Numbered from the stretch's first letter, positions 34,491 to 43,144 are shown. The stretch is 64,000 nt of DNA from an uncultured Clostridia bacterium (GCA_944340905.1 CALVLT010000001.1:56617-120616), one strand, 5' to 3'. The notes: generated by a model from the letters alone, not told the origin. Translations and numbers: made by a program.

Positions 34491-35882
34491 TCAGAGGCTG
34501 AATGCCTCCAACTCGCGGATGCGGTGGGAATCGATCGCATAGATCAGGTTGACAAGCTCGTCGTCGCCGAACGAACTGTTGCGCCCCTCCTCATACTCCG
34601 CATCGATATGTTCTTTCATCTTCACGACAAGCGGATCGTGCTTGTCCACTTTATGCTCTTCGGGAAGTTTATAATAATCGTTGATCCAGAACGCGATGCC
34701 CGCAAGCCCGCTCGTCTTGTTGACGCTGACGCGGGCGGGGCGGTTGAGGATCTTCGCCGTATTGAAGATATTGTAGATCTCCTCGTCCTTCAAAAGGCCG
34801 TCCGCGTGGATGCCCGCGCGCGTGGAGTTGAAGGCGCGCCCGACGAAGGGCGTCTTGGGCGGAATGTTGTAGTTGATCTCCCGCTCGAAATAATCGGCGA
34901 TCTCGGTGATGGCGGTGAAGTCCATGCCGTCCATCGTGCCGCGGAAGGAGGCGTACTCCATCGCCATCGCCTCCAGCGGGCAGTTGCCCGTGCGCTCGCC
35001 GATGCCCAGCAGTGAACAGTTGACCGCGGACGCCCCGTACAGCCACGCCGTGGACGCATTGGAGACCGCCTTGTAGAAGTCGTTGTGCCCGTGCCATTCG
35101 AGCAGTTCGTGCGGCACGCCCGCGTAGTGGTACAGGCCGTACACGATTCCCTGCACGCTGCGCGGCAGAGAGGTGCCCGGGAAGGAGACGCCGAACCCCA
35201 TCGTATCGCACATTCTGATCTTGACGGGGATGCCGCTCTCGTGCGAGAGGCGCATGAGTTCGGTGGCAAACGGCACGACGAATCCGTAAAAGCTCGCGCG
35301 GGTGATGTCCTCGAAGTGGCAGCGCGGACGGATGCCGTGCGAGAGCGCGCTCTTGACAATGCCCAGATACTGATCGAGCGCCTGGCGGCGGGTCAGGTGC
35401 ATCTTTTTGAAGATGTGATAATCCGAACAGCTCACAAGGATGCCCGTCTCGGCGACGCCCGCCTCCTTGACCAGCTCGAAGTCCTTTTCGTTGGCGCGGA
35501 TCCACGTCGTGATCTCGGGAAACTTCAGCCCCGTATCCTGACAGGCGTGCAGCGCCTCCTTGTCCTTTTTGGAATAGATGAAAAATTCCGACTGCCGCAC
35601 CAGCCCCTTCGGCCCGCCCAGGCGCGCCATCAGCTTGTAAAGATCGACGATCTGTTTTACCGTGAAGGGCGACGTGGACTGCTGCCCGTCGCGGAAGGTC
35701 GTGTCCGTCATCCAGATCTCGTCGGGCATGTTGATGGGAACGTGGCGGTTGTTGAACGCGATCTTGGGAACGGACTCATAGTCGAACATCTCGCGGAAGA
35801 GTTCCGGCTCCGAAACATCCTGCAATTCGTAGTGGTAGATCGTGTCCTCCAGCAGGTTGGACTTGTTGTTGTAATAGATCAT
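34491..35882 (-). CDS. DRE-TIM acyltransferase, candidate Re-citrate synthase
   Basis: A 463-residue HMGL-like TIM-barrel enzyme. The metal/catalytic motif TDTTFRDGQQS starts near residue 58, and the divalent-metal His pair is in EWHGHNDFYKA. It resembles isopropylmalate/homocitrate synthases but lacks the C-terminal LeuA regulatory domain. The FRDGQQ form and the overall length recall the Re-type citrate synthase of Clostridium kluyveri and relatives; this is recollection of the family, not a search result. No leucine or lysine (AAA) pathway gene is adjacent. AAGGAGG lies five bases before the ATG. Confidence 0.7.
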   Translation of the reverse strand: MIYYNNKSNLLEDTIYHYELQDVSEPELFREMFDYESVPKIAFNNRHVPINMPDEIWMTDTTFRDGQQSTSPFTVKQIVDLYKLMARLGGPKGLVRQSEFFIYSKKDKEALHACQDTGLKFPEITTWIRANEKDFELVKEAGVAETGILVSCSDYHIFKKMHLTRRQALDQYLGIVKSALSHGIRPRCHFEDITRASFYGFVVPFATELMRLSHESGIPVKIRMCDTMGFGVSFPGTSLPRSVQGIVYGLYHYAGVPHELLEWHGHNDFYKAVSNASTAWLYGASAVNCSLLGIGERTGNCPLEAMAMEYASFRGTMDGMDFTAITEIADYFEREINYNIPPKTPFVGRAFNSTRAGIHADGLLKDEEIYNIFNTAKILNRPARVSVNKTSGLAGIAFWINDYYKLPEEHKVDKHDPLVVKMKEHIDAEYEEGRNSSFGDDELVNLIYAIDSHRIRELEAFSL

Positions 35883-36044
35883 GGGAGCCTCCTTTGCATA
35901 ATTATACGTCTGATCGCGTTTATTTTATCAATTTTATGCCTGTTTGTCAAGTGAGGAAACCCCCGCGCGGTACATTCCGCACAGAAACGGCAATGGCAAA
36001 AACGCATTGCGGCGATAAACGTTTTGCGTGCAGCGCGCAACGCG

Positions 36045-36069
36045 AAAAAGAGGAACCGCGAACGGCTCC
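36045..36069 (-). terminator. Terminator of the feo operon
   Basis: GGAGCCG/CGGTTCC stem (one G-U pair) with a TTCG loop, followed by TCTTTTT in the minus direction, 15 bases beyond the last feo gene. Confidence 0.75.
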
Positions 36070-36083
36070 CCTTTTCCGAAGAT

Positions 36084-36284
36084 TTATGGAGATTGTTGTG
36101 TGTGCTGTTTGGTCTCTTTGTCCGCCGCGCTCCTGCATGCGGAGCAGCCTGCACAGCCCGGGCAGCCGCCGCAATCGCACCCGCAGCCCGTCTTGCCATG
36201 TTTTTTGCGGAGGATCGAGGCGGCGATGACGCCGATCACGATCGCACAGGCGGCGATGATGATGAGAATTTCATACCACGTCAT
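36084..36284 (-). CDS. FeoB-associated Cys-rich membrane protein
   Basis: 66 residues: one N-terminal transmembrane helix (about 4-23), a basic RKKHGK turn, then a Cys/Gly-rich tail with seven cysteines in CGCDCGGCPGCAGCSAC. This is the layout of the small Cys-rich proteins that follow feoB in Firmicutes. The ATG overlaps the feoB stop by four bases. It may bind iron or help FeoB assembly; the role is not established. Confidence 0.85.
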   Translation of the reverse strand: MTWYEILIIIAACAIVIGVIAASILRKKHGKTGCGCDCGGCPGCAGCSACRSAADKETKQHTQQSP

Positions 36285-38716
36285 TTTCGTTCCTCTTGCG
36301 ATGCGGCGGCCTCTGCCTGCACCGCGCTCTCCCGTGACCCGAGCGATGCGTCGACGGATGCTTTCGCGAGCGGATGCCGCTTGTTCCAGAGCACGATGGC
36401 GGCGATCGAAGCGGCGATGAGCACCGCGAAGATAAAGCAGGTCCACCACCACGAGCCGATGAGATAGATCATCATCGATACAATATATGAGGTCGCCAGC
36501 CAGAACAGAAGAGTCCACTTGAATTTTCCCTTGGGAAGTTCCGCCCGCGCCGTGGCGCATGCGGCAAAGCAGGGAATGGTGAGCATGTTGAATGCGATGA
36601 AGGCGATGAGCGCAGGCGTTCCGATGCCCGTTGCGCCGATCATGGCGGTGACTTCCTCGACGCCCTCCTCCGTGGAGATATAGGCGCCCGCGACCGCCGA
36701 GGCGAGCGTGCCGAACGTGGCAATGACGTTCTCCTTGGCAACAAGTCCCGTGATGGCCGCCACCGCGAATACCCAGCCCGCCGTGCTCCCGAGCTGGGAG
36801 CCGAACCCGAGCGGCGTGAAGAGCGGCTGAATGAGCATGCCGACGGAGCCGAGAATGCTCTCGTTCATGCGCATGTTGACAAGCCCTTCCACCCCCTCGA
36901 GGGAGGCATATACGGCGTACGCCTCGTTGGTCGGATCGCCCTGATACAGACTGTACAGCTCCTGCGCATCCTCGAGGATGAACTGCCAGCTCCAGTTGAA
37001 ACTGGACAGGAACCAGATGATGATGGTCGAGGCGAGGATGATGGTGAACGCCTTCTTCACATAGTGCTTGGTCTTATCCCACAGGTGGATCATCAGCGAA
37101 GAAAACCGCGGCGCATGGTATGCAGGCAGCTCCATGATGAAGGGCGGAACTTCGCCGCGCATCGTCGTCGAGCGCATGAGGATGACGGTGACGATCGCCG
37201 TGCAGATGCCGAGCAGGTACATGCACATGGTGATGACGTCCGCATTTCCCACTCCCGCCGCTGCGACGATCGCCCCCGCGACTGCCGTCAGAATGGGCAG
37301 CTTTGCCCCGCAAGAGAAGAAGGGAATGACGCGGATGGTGGAGGTGCGCTCCTTCTCGTCCGCAAGGGTGCGCGTGTTGATCATGGCGGGCAGCGAGCAG
37401 CCGAAACCCATGACCATGGGCATGAACGCCCTGCCAGAAAGCCCGAATCTGCGGAAGATCCTGTCCAGAATGAACGCGATACGCGCCATGTAGCCCGAAT
37501 CTTCGAGGATGGAGAAGAACAGGAAGAGCGTGAGGATCTGCGGAATGAACCCGAGCACGGCGAACACGCCGCCGAGAACCCCGTCCACCACAAAACTGCC
37601 CACCCAGCCGGGAGCGTTTGCGCACGCCATTTCGGCGAGCACGTTGATCCAATCGAGCACCCAGTTGAGCAAATTCGTTAAAATCACGCCCGGGGAGAAC
37701 ACCGCACCGTCATAGAAACACGCGAGCAGCGACACCGCGCCGTTCTCCGTATCCATGCCCAGGTCTTCAAGCGTGGGCAGGTTCCCGCCCGAGATCGCGC
37801 TGATATAGAACAGGTCCTCCGCGAAGGTCAGGTGGAAGATGGCGAACAGAATGACGATAAAGATGGGAATGCCCCACACCCTGTGCGTGAGCACCTTGTC
37901 CGCCCTGTCGCTCCGGGTGAGCTTTTCCCCTTTCGCGTTCTTCTTTTTGTAGGCGGTGGAGTAGTTCGCCGAGATATACTTGTATCTTGCGTCCGCAACG
38001 ACCGCCTCGAGGTCGGTGCCGAACACGTCGTCCTTGAAGGTCGCCTTGAACTCATCCACCATCTTCACGAGCTCGGGATGCATTTTTGTCTCGATCTCGT
38101 CCATTTCGGAGAGTTTCACCGCATGGAAGAGGGGCGCCTCGACGCCCTGCGCCCTGAGCGCAATGTTGACGTCTTGCACGAGGTGGGCGATGGGCGAATC
38201 CCTGAGGACGGTCACGCCCTCGCGCGGCTGTTTGGAAACGGCGATCGCCCTGTCCATCAGCTCCTTGATGCCCGTGCCCTTGAGCGCCGAGATGGCGACG
38301 ACGGGAATGCCGATCTTCTCCTCGAGCAGCTTTGCGTCGATGCTGTCGCCCGCCTTTGCCACCTCGTCCATCATGTTGAGGGCGATGACCATGGGGACGT
38401 CGATCTCCATGATCTGCGTGGTCAGATAGAGGTTGCGCTCGAGGTTGGTCGCGTCCACGATGTTGATGACGCATGCCGGCTTTTCCTCGAGGATGAAATT
38501 GCGCGAGATGACCTCTTCAGGCGTATAGGGCGAGAGCGAATAGATGCCGGGCAGATCGACGATCTGCACGGGTTCCGCGCCCTTCTTGTAGGTGCCCACC
38601 TTCTTATCGACGGTAACGCCCGGCCAGTTGCCAACATACGCCGTGGAGCCGGTGAGCAGGTTGAAGAGCGTGGTCTTTCCGCAGTTGGGATTGCCCGCCA
38701 ATGCAAATTGTTTCAC
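36281..38716 (-). CDS. feoB: Ferrous iron transporter FeoB
   Basis: GTP-dependent Fe(II) importer of the cytoplasmic membrane. The 811-residue protein has the N-terminal G domain with G1 GNPNCGKTT and G3 DLPGIY, a helical spacer, and the membrane part with two Gate regions (PFFSCGAKLPI and PCFAACATAR). Start is GTG at 38716: it overlaps the feoA stop (GTGA), GGAGG is seven bases upstream, and homology begins there. Longer readings run into feoA. Confidence 0.95.
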   Translation of the reverse strand: MKQFALAGNPNCGKTTLFNLLTGSTAYVGNWPGVTVDKKVGTYKKGAEPVQIVDLPGIYSLSPYTPEEVISRNFILEEKPACVINIVDATNLERNLYLTTQIMEIDVPMVIALNMMDEVAKAGDSIDAKLLEEKIGIPVVAISALKGTGIKELMDRAIAVSKQPREGVTVLRDSPIAHLVQDVNIALRAQGVEAPLFHAVKLSEMDEIETKMHPELVKMVDEFKATFKDDVFGTDLEAVVADARYKYISANYSTAYKKKNAKGEKLTRSDRADKVLTHRVWGIPIFIVILFAIFHLTFAEDLFYISAISGGNLPTLEDLGMDTENGAVSLLACFYDGAVFSPGVILTNLLNWVLDWINVLAEMACANAPGWVGSFVVDGVLGGVFAVLGFIPQILTLFLFFSILEDSGYMARIAFILDRIFRRFGLSGRAFMPMVMGFGCSLPAMINTRTLADEKERTSTIRVIPFFSCGAKLPILTAVAGAIVAAAGVGNADVITMCMYLLGICTAIVTVILMRSTTMRGEVPPFIMELPAYHAPRFSSLMIHLWDKTKHYVKKAFTIILASTIIIWFLSSFNWSWQFILEDAQELYSLYQGDPTNEAYAVYASLEGVEGLVNMRMNESILGSVGMLIQPLFTPLGFGSQLGSTAGWVFAVAAITGLVAKENVIATFGTLASAVAGAYISTEEGVEEVTAMIGATGIGTPALIAFIAFNMLTIPCFAACATARAELPKGKFKWTLLFWLATSYIVSMMIYLIGSWWWTCFIFAVLIAASIAAIVLWNKRHPLAKASVDASLGSRESAVQAEAAASQEERK

Positions 38717-38946
38717 TTCTTCACCTCCATCATCACGCAAGCCGCCTCCGACTTTCTGAGCGTCAGCTCATAGCCGCGCAGCGTCACCTCGATGGGGTCG
38801 CCCAGCGGCGCCTTCTTGCGCATGACGACCTCCGCCCCGGGCGTGACGCCCATGTCGAACAGGCGGCGCCTTACGCGTCCCTCACCGGCAACGGCGGTGA
38901 TCACGCCCTTTTCCCCGGGGACAAAGTCTTCCAGAGTCTTTGTCAT
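38713..38946 (-). CDS. feoA: FeoA SH3-like protein
   Basis: 77 residues forming the SH3-like FeoA fold, with RRRLFDMGVTPGAEVVMRKKAPLGDPI and a C-terminal beta strand. It is thought to bind and regulate FeoB. The gene overlaps feoB by the GTGA junction. A GGAGG lies 14 bases before the ATG, farther than ideal; an in-frame GTG right at that site is not a better start. Confidence 0.88.
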   Translation of the reverse strand: MTKTLEDFVPGEKGVITAVAGEGRVRRRLFDMGVTPGAEVVMRKKAPLGDPIEVTLRGYELTLRKSEAACVMMEVKK

Positions 38947-38981
38947 AGCTTTTTTATGTACCTCCACAAAAGATAAATTTA

Positions 38982-39194
38982 TCAGGCGACGTAGATGTGC
39001 GCCGCAACGTTCCTGTCGAGGGCGAGACGCCCCTCCTTGACGCGGCACACCGTGCTGCCCCCCGCACTCGAGAGAACCGTCACCGTTGCATCGACCAGCA
39101 GCCCGAGATTTGCAAGGTGCTTTTTGGTCTTGTCGTCTGCAACGATCTTCACGATCCTCATTTCCTGCCCGACGGGCGCCAGAATCAACGGCAT
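38982..39194 (-). CDS. Second FeoA-like protein
   Basis: 70 residues of the FeoA fold (MPLILAPVGQEMRIVKI, then LANLGLLVDATVTVL). First gene of the operon, 35 bases before the other feoA. Two separate FeoA proteins before one FeoB is a recurrent Firmicutes arrangement. AAGGAGG precedes the ATG. Its leader holds three palindromes described separately. Confidence 0.85.
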   Translation of the reverse strand: MPLILAPVGQEMRIVKIVADDKTKKHLANLGLLVDATVTVLSSAGGSTVCRVKEGRLALDRNVAAHIYVA

Positions 39195-39227
39195 AACAAC
39201 CTCCTTTGCGCCGCCTCCCGCGGCGTT

Positions 39228-39310
39228 GTTCGCACTCGCGAACCAATCTTCCGAAAAACAGTTCGCATTGACGAACCATCGGTCTTAAAAAATAGTTCGC
39301 ATCAACGAAC
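39228..39310 (-). promoter_or_regulatory. Three phased 16-bp palindromes in the feo leader
   Basis: GTTCGCACTCGCGAAC (39228-39243), GTTCGCATTGACGAAC (39261-39276) and GTTCGCATCAACGAAC (39295-39310) share GTTCG-N6-CGAAC and start 33 and 34 bases apart, about three helical turns. The last covers roughly +1 to +16 of the transcript. They may be operators for an iron-sensing repressor or, as RNA, three small hairpins. Confidence 0.7.
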
Positions 39311-39317
39311 TACCCAT

Positions 39318-39346
39318 ATTTTATCACGGAAGATATGCCTTGTCAA
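39318..39346 (-). promoter_or_regulatory. Promoter of the feo operon
   Basis: Minus-strand TTGACA (39341-39346), 17-base spacer, TAAAAT (39318-39323). The start point should fall near 39311, next to the first palindrome. The promoter overlaps the 3' end of the upstream lipoprotein gene by a few bases. Confidence 0.8.
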
Positions 39347-40260
39347 ACGTTTGAAGGGCATTTTACAAAAAAAAGTTCACCGAAGCGAACTTTTTTTACA
39401 AACGCGTCAAGTCCGAGAGAAGAGAGGTCATACACTTCCACCAGTTTGTAGCAGCTCATGAATGCATATTCACCGATGCTTGTTACGCCGCTGCCCAAAA
39501 CAAGCTGAACAAGGTTTGTGCAGCCCGAAAAAGCACTGTAGCCGATTTTCTCTGTTCCATTGCCGATGATAACGCGCGCAAGCCAATGGCAACCGTTGAA
39601 CGCATAATCGCCAATGCTCGCAACGCTGTCCGGGATGACAACGCTCTCCAACTGCGCACATGATGAAAACGCATGATCGCCAATGCTCGTTACGGGAAGC
39701 CCGTTATAGACGGAGGGAATGGTGAGTTCCGCTACGCCACAGTGACCGACGCCCGTTACGGAATAGCTATCGCCACTGCTGTTCAACGTATATTCCAGCG
39801 CCTCTACACCTCCCACATACTTGCATACTGTACACACGCCGTCGTCCCAGCTGTGCTCTCCGTACCCGCTCACTTCGTCCGTGTGCCCGCACGTCGCCGC
39901 ATGCCAGTGGTATGTTCCGTCGCCCGACCACGCCTGCGTAAAGGTATGCCCCGTTGCGGGAATCCTCTCCGTCTTGGTACGCTCACACACCGTGCAGGTA
40001 TACGTCTTTACGCCCTCCGACGTGCAGCCTGCTGGCGTTGTCTCCACGCCGTCGTCCCAGCTATGCTCTCCGTACCCGCTCACTTCGTCCGTGTGCCCGC
40101 ACGTCGCCGCATGCCAGTGGTATGTTCCGTCGCCCGACCACGCCTGCGTAAAGGTATGTTCATGCGGTGGCGCGCTCTCCGTCCCGCCGCAAGCGGCAAA
40201 AGCGAGAGCGCAGCAGAGCACACATATGACCGAAAACACAAGCATCAATCGTTTCTTCAT
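39343..40260 (-). CDS. BspA-type leucine-rich-repeat lipoprotein with duplicated Cys/His module
   Basis: 305 residues. The signal peptide ends in the lipobox FAAC (Cys near residue 24). Two almost identical modules follow (about residues 34-72 and 104-142) with HTFTQAWSGDGTYHWHA and CGHTDE, carrying paired Cys and His that could bind metal. A linker with paired Cys (CTVCERTK) separates them. Then come four BspA-type LRR units (IGDHAFSSCAQLESVVIPDSV and relatives). Surface-exposed, substrate unknown. A GGGAGGT ribosome site precedes the ATG. The last 12 codons cross an A/T-flanked hairpin (39368-39397) that may act as a terminator inside the gene. Confidence 0.8.
   Translation of the reverse strand: MKKRLMLVFSVICVLCCALAFAACGGTESAPPHEHTFTQAWSGDGTYHWHAATCGHTDEVSGYGEHSWDDGVETTPAGCTSEGVKTYTCTVCERTKTERIPATGHTFTQAWSGDGTYHWHAATCGHTDEVSGYGEHSWDDGVCTVCKYVGGVEALEYTLNSSGDSYSVTGVGHCGVAELTIPSVYNGLPVTSIGDHAFSSCAQLESVVIPDSVASIGDYAFNGCHWLARVIIGNGTEKIGYSAFSGCTNLVQLVLGSGVTSIGEYAFMSCYKLVEVYDLSSLGLDAFVKKVRFGELFFVKCPSNV
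39835..40158. repeat. Two near-identical 114-bp direct repeats inside the lipoprotein gene
   Basis: Copies at 39835-39948 and 40045-40158 are offset by exactly 210 bases (70 codons) and differ at about one position, so the reading frame is kept. The near identity at DNA level indicates a recent duplication or gene conversion. Confidence 0.85.
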
Positions 40261-40426
40261 AATACCTCCCCCCCCGCATTATGGGAGGAACACAAATGAT
40301 TACGCCACGGGGTGCGCCTTGACTCTCCCGCCTACACGCCGTCTATCCTATTGTAACACTGCACACGGAAAAATGCAACCCTTTCTTTGTTCCCATATTT
40401 GCTACGTCAAAATTCTGCATGTTTTC

Positions 40427-40455
40427 TTGACAATTATTAAAATTGGTCTTATAAT
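40427..40455 (+). promoter_or_regulatory. Perfect consensus sigma-A promoter of the GNAT gene
   Basis: TTGACA (40427-40432), 17-base spacer, TATAAT (40450-40455). Confidence 0.88.
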
Positions 40456-40495
40456 AACAATTGTTGCTTTTCCGCAAAGGAGGCATCATGACGTT

Positions 40496-41608
40496 ATGAT
40501 CAGAATTGCAGAAGTCGCCACGCGCGCGCAACGCAAAGCATTTATCGAATTCCCGCTCAAGCTGTACAAAGGGAACGATTGTTTTGTTCCCCCGCTCTAC
40601 GGCGACGAACAAAAACTGTTCCGCCCCGACTATCATTATTACGATACGTCTGAGGCGGTGTACTACCTTGCCGTGTGCGAAGGCGAGGTCGTCGGGCGCA
40701 TCTCCGGCATTCTGCAAAGGGCAAGCAACGAAAAGTGGGGACAAAAGCGCGTGCGCTTTACGCGCTTTGACTGCATCGATGACAAAGACGTGGCGGCTGC
40801 GCTCTTCTTGGCTGTGGAGAACTGGGCGCGCGGCAAGGGCATGGAGGAGGTTGTGGGTCCCCTCGGCTTTTCCGACCTCGAGCGGGAGGGGCTGCTGATC
40901 GAGGGATTCGACGAACTTTCCACCTTTGAAGAGCAGTACAACTTCCCCTACTACCAGGCGCTCATCGAAGAGCTGGGCTATGAAAAGGAAGCGGACTGGG
41001 TGGAACATAAGCTCTACCTGCCCGAGCAGCCCGATCCCCGCCTGCACGAGATGCGCGAAAAACTGCTCGAGCGCTACGGCCTGCACATGAGCACCGCAAA
41101 GAATGCAGATGAGTTTATCCGCCTGTATAAGGACGCCTTCTTTGAATTGCTCGACACCACATATGCCGACATCTACGGCACCGTCCCCTTTACGGACAAG
41201 ATGAAGAAGGAACTTGTCAAATCTTTCCGCCTGATCATCGACGTGCGCTTTGTCACCATGATCCTCGACAAGGACGAAAAGCCCGTCTGTTTCGGGCTGT
41301 GCTTTCCCTCCATCGCGCGGGCGGTGCAAAAATCGGGCGGCAGGCTGACCCTGCCCGCCATCGCGCGCATTCTGAAATCGGTGAAAGACCCCGAGATCAT
41401 CGACCTTGCGCTCGTGGGCGTGCTCCCCGCCTACCGCGGCGCGAGCATCATTCTCATCGACGAGCTCACCCGCATGCTGCGCGAGGGCAACGTGAAGTAC
41501 TGCGAGACCAACCTCAACCTCGAGGACAACTACGCCATCCTCAACCTGTGGAAGAACTTCAAAAACGTTCTGCACAAGCGCAGACGGTGCTATGTCAAAA
41601 AAATATGA
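40496..41608 (+). CDS. GNAT-like N-acetyltransferase, large single-domain type
   Basis: 370 residues beginning MIRIAEVATRAQRKAF. This belongs to a group of long GNAT-like proteins with N-terminal FPLKLYKGNDCFVPPLYGDE, a central EEVVGPLGFSDLEREGLLIEGFDE motif and a C-terminal acyl-CoA-binding-like half (ALVGVLPAYRGASIILIDEL). The substrate is unknown. The start is set by homology; GGAGG lies 13 bases upstream. A three-codon frame (ATG ACG TTA TGA) starts at proper spacing from that site and its TGA overlaps the gene's ATG, so translation may be coupled. Confidence 0.75.
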   Translation: MIRIAEVATRAQRKAFIEFPLKLYKGNDCFVPPLYGDEQKLFRPDYHYYDTSEAVYYLAVCEGEVVGRISGILQRASNEKWGQKRVRFTRFDCIDDKDVAAALFLAVENWARGKGMEEVVGPLGFSDLEREGLLIEGFDELSTFEEQYNFPYYQALIEELGYEKEADWVEHKLYLPEQPDPRLHEMREKLLERYGLHMSTAKNADEFIRLYKDAFFELLDTTYADIYGTVPFTDKMKKELVKSFRLIIDVRFVTMILDKDEKPVCFGLCFPSIARAVQKSGGRLTLPAIARILKSVKDPEIIDLALVGVLPAYRGASIILIDELTRMLREGNVKYCETNLNLEDNYAILNLWKNFKNVLHKRRRCYVKKI

Positions 41609-41627
41609 TACGTATATAAAAATATGA

Positions 41628-41670
41628 GCCGCGCGGCGCCCTTTCGGGCACCGCGCGGCATCTTGTTTTT
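41628..41670. terminator. Bidirectional terminator between the GNAT and GH13 genes
   Basis: A 13-bp GC-rich hairpin (GCCGCGCGG...GCCC with a TTTC loop and complements), A-rich on the left and ending in TTGTTTTT on the right, between two convergent genes. Confidence 0.85.
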
Positions 41671-42983
41671 CAGTTCCTTTTGTAGATACACGCCGTGTGC
41701 GGGGGCAGGTAGATGTCGTTGAGGTTGCGTACCTGTCCGTCCAGAAGGTTGACCCCCTCCGCCTCCTCTACGCGGACGGTGCAGTCCCCGTCGCCGATGT
41801 TGACGGCGACGATGATCTTTTCGCCGTGATATTCGCGCACGAAGGAGAAGTTGGTGTTCATGCAAGTCGCCTTGGCATAGCTGCCGTAGGAGAGCGCGGG
41901 ATGTTCGCTGCGGATGCGCGCGAGCTTTGTCAGGTGCGCGACGAGTTCGGGGTGCGCCGTCTTGTCGATGTCCCCGATAAAGGGGCGCAGCTTGTAATCA
42001 AAATCGGACTTGTCCCCCTCGATGCCGAATTCCGAACCGTAGTACAGGCAGGGAATGCCCGGCATCGTGTAGAGCAGCGTATAGAGGTTGCCAAGGTTCG
42101 CCTTGTTCCTGAGCGCCGTGCAGGCACGCTCGACGTCGTGATTGTCCACAAAGTTCAGAAGATGCTTGCCCCTGAAGAGCGCCCACGGCGTATCGGCAAA
42201 CAGGCGGGACATGGAGTGTTCGATCTCGAAGAGATTGCCCGAATTGAACGCCGAGATCATGGAGCGGAACCCCTCGTAATTGGTGATGGAGTCGAGGCGC
42301 TCGGGGCAGACGTTCTGCTGAAAGTTGTTGTTGTGAATGACCTCGCCGACGAGGAAGAAGTCCTCCCGCTTTTCTCTGACCGTGCGGCGGAGCATCTCCA
42401 TGAACCAGGGGGGCAGCAGATAGCTCACGTCCAGGCGCAGCCCGTCGATACCGAATTCGTCCATCCAGAACCGCACTGCGTCCATGAGGTAGCGCTGCAG
42501 ATCCTGATTTTCCAGGCGCAGTTTGACCAGTTCGGGGTGCCCCTCCCAGTTCTCATAGTCCAGCCCGTCGTTGTAACGGGAATTTCCGTGAAAATTGATG
42601 TTGAACCAGAACCGGTAGTCGGTGCCCTCGCGCTTTTGGAGCACTTCGCGGAAGGGCGGAAACGCCCTGCCGACGTGGTTGAACACGCCGTCCAGCACCA
42701 CGCGGATATCGGCGGCCTGCAGCTTTTTGACAAGCGCGGCAAATTCTTCGTTCGTGCCCAGCCGCCTGTCCACCTTGAAGAAGTCTACCGTATCGTAGCC
42801 GTGCCGCTCGCTCTCAAAGAGCGGGTTGAAGAGCACCGCGCCGACGCCCAGTTCTTTTAAGCGGGGGATCTCCGCCTCAATGAGCGAAAGGCGGTGGCGC
42901 ACCTCGCCGAAATCGTTCTCGCGCTCCGCACCGCAGAACCCGAGCGGATAGATCTGATAAAATACACGTTCGTCAAACCACAT
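41670..42983 (-). CDS. GH13 alpha-amylase-family hydrolase
   Basis: 437 residues, no signal peptide, so intracellular. The four GH13 regions are intact: DGVFNHVG, GLRLDVSYL (nucleophile Asp), FFLVGEV (acid/base Glu) and FVDNHD. It begins directly at the barrel (FYQIYPLGFCGAE) without the N-terminal domain of typical neopullulanases. It probably cleaves imported maltodextrins or cyclodextrins. AAGGAG precedes the ATG at 42983. Confidence 0.88.
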   Translation of the reverse strand: MWFDERVFYQIYPLGFCGAERENDFGEVRHRLSLIEAEIPRLKELGVGAVLFNPLFESERHGYDTVDFFKVDRRLGTNEEFAALVKKLQAADIRVVLDGVFNHVGRAFPPFREVLQKREGTDYRFWFNINFHGNSRYNDGLDYENWEGHPELVKLRLENQDLQRYLMDAVRFWMDEFGIDGLRLDVSYLLPPWFMEMLRRTVREKREDFFLVGEVIHNNNFQQNVCPERLDSITNYEGFRSMISAFNSGNLFEIEHSMSRLFADTPWALFRGKHLLNFVDNHDVERACTALRNKANLGNLYTLLYTMPGIPCLYYGSEFGIEGDKSDFDYKLRPFIGDIDKTAHPELVAHLTKLARIRSEHPALSYGSYAKATCMNTNFSFVREYHGEKIIVAVNIGDGDCTVRVEEAEGVNLLDGQVRNLNDIYLPPHTACIYKRN

Positions 42984-43014
42984 TTTGTATCTTCTCCTTA
43001 TCGTTCACCGACAT

Positions 43015-43043
43015 ATTGTAACACACCGATACGATTTTGACAA
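43015..43043 (-). promoter_or_regulatory. Promoter of the GH13 gene
   Basis: Minus-strand TTGTCA (43038-43043), 17-base spacer, TACAAT (43015-43020). Confidence 0.7.
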
Positions 43044-43093
43044 GGGGATTTTCAATTTTTCTTGCGGTATTCATAAGCCGGCACACGATTTAC

Positions 43094-43122
43094 TTGCAAT
43101 TTTACCTGCCGCGATTTATAAT
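43094..43122 (+). promoter_or_regulatory. Promoter of the M18 aminopeptidase gene
   Basis: TTGCAA (43094-43099), 17-base spacer, perfect TATAAT (43117-43122). It gives a leader of only about 15 bases. Confidence 0.75.
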
Positions 43123-43144
43123 AAGAAAAAAACGGAAGAATGTT

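Noticed and set aside
38713-39279. A 188-residue FeoA fusion reading
   Set aside because: The upstream part is an out-of-frame reading of the second feoA; the feoA-like homology begins at the ATG at 38946.
39368-39397. Fourth GTTC...GAAC palindrome as another feo operator
   Set aside because: It lacks the GTTCG-N6-CGAAC form (A instead of G at position 5), lies upstream of the promoter inside the lipoprotein gene, and is flanked by A and T runs, so a terminator hairpin explains it better.
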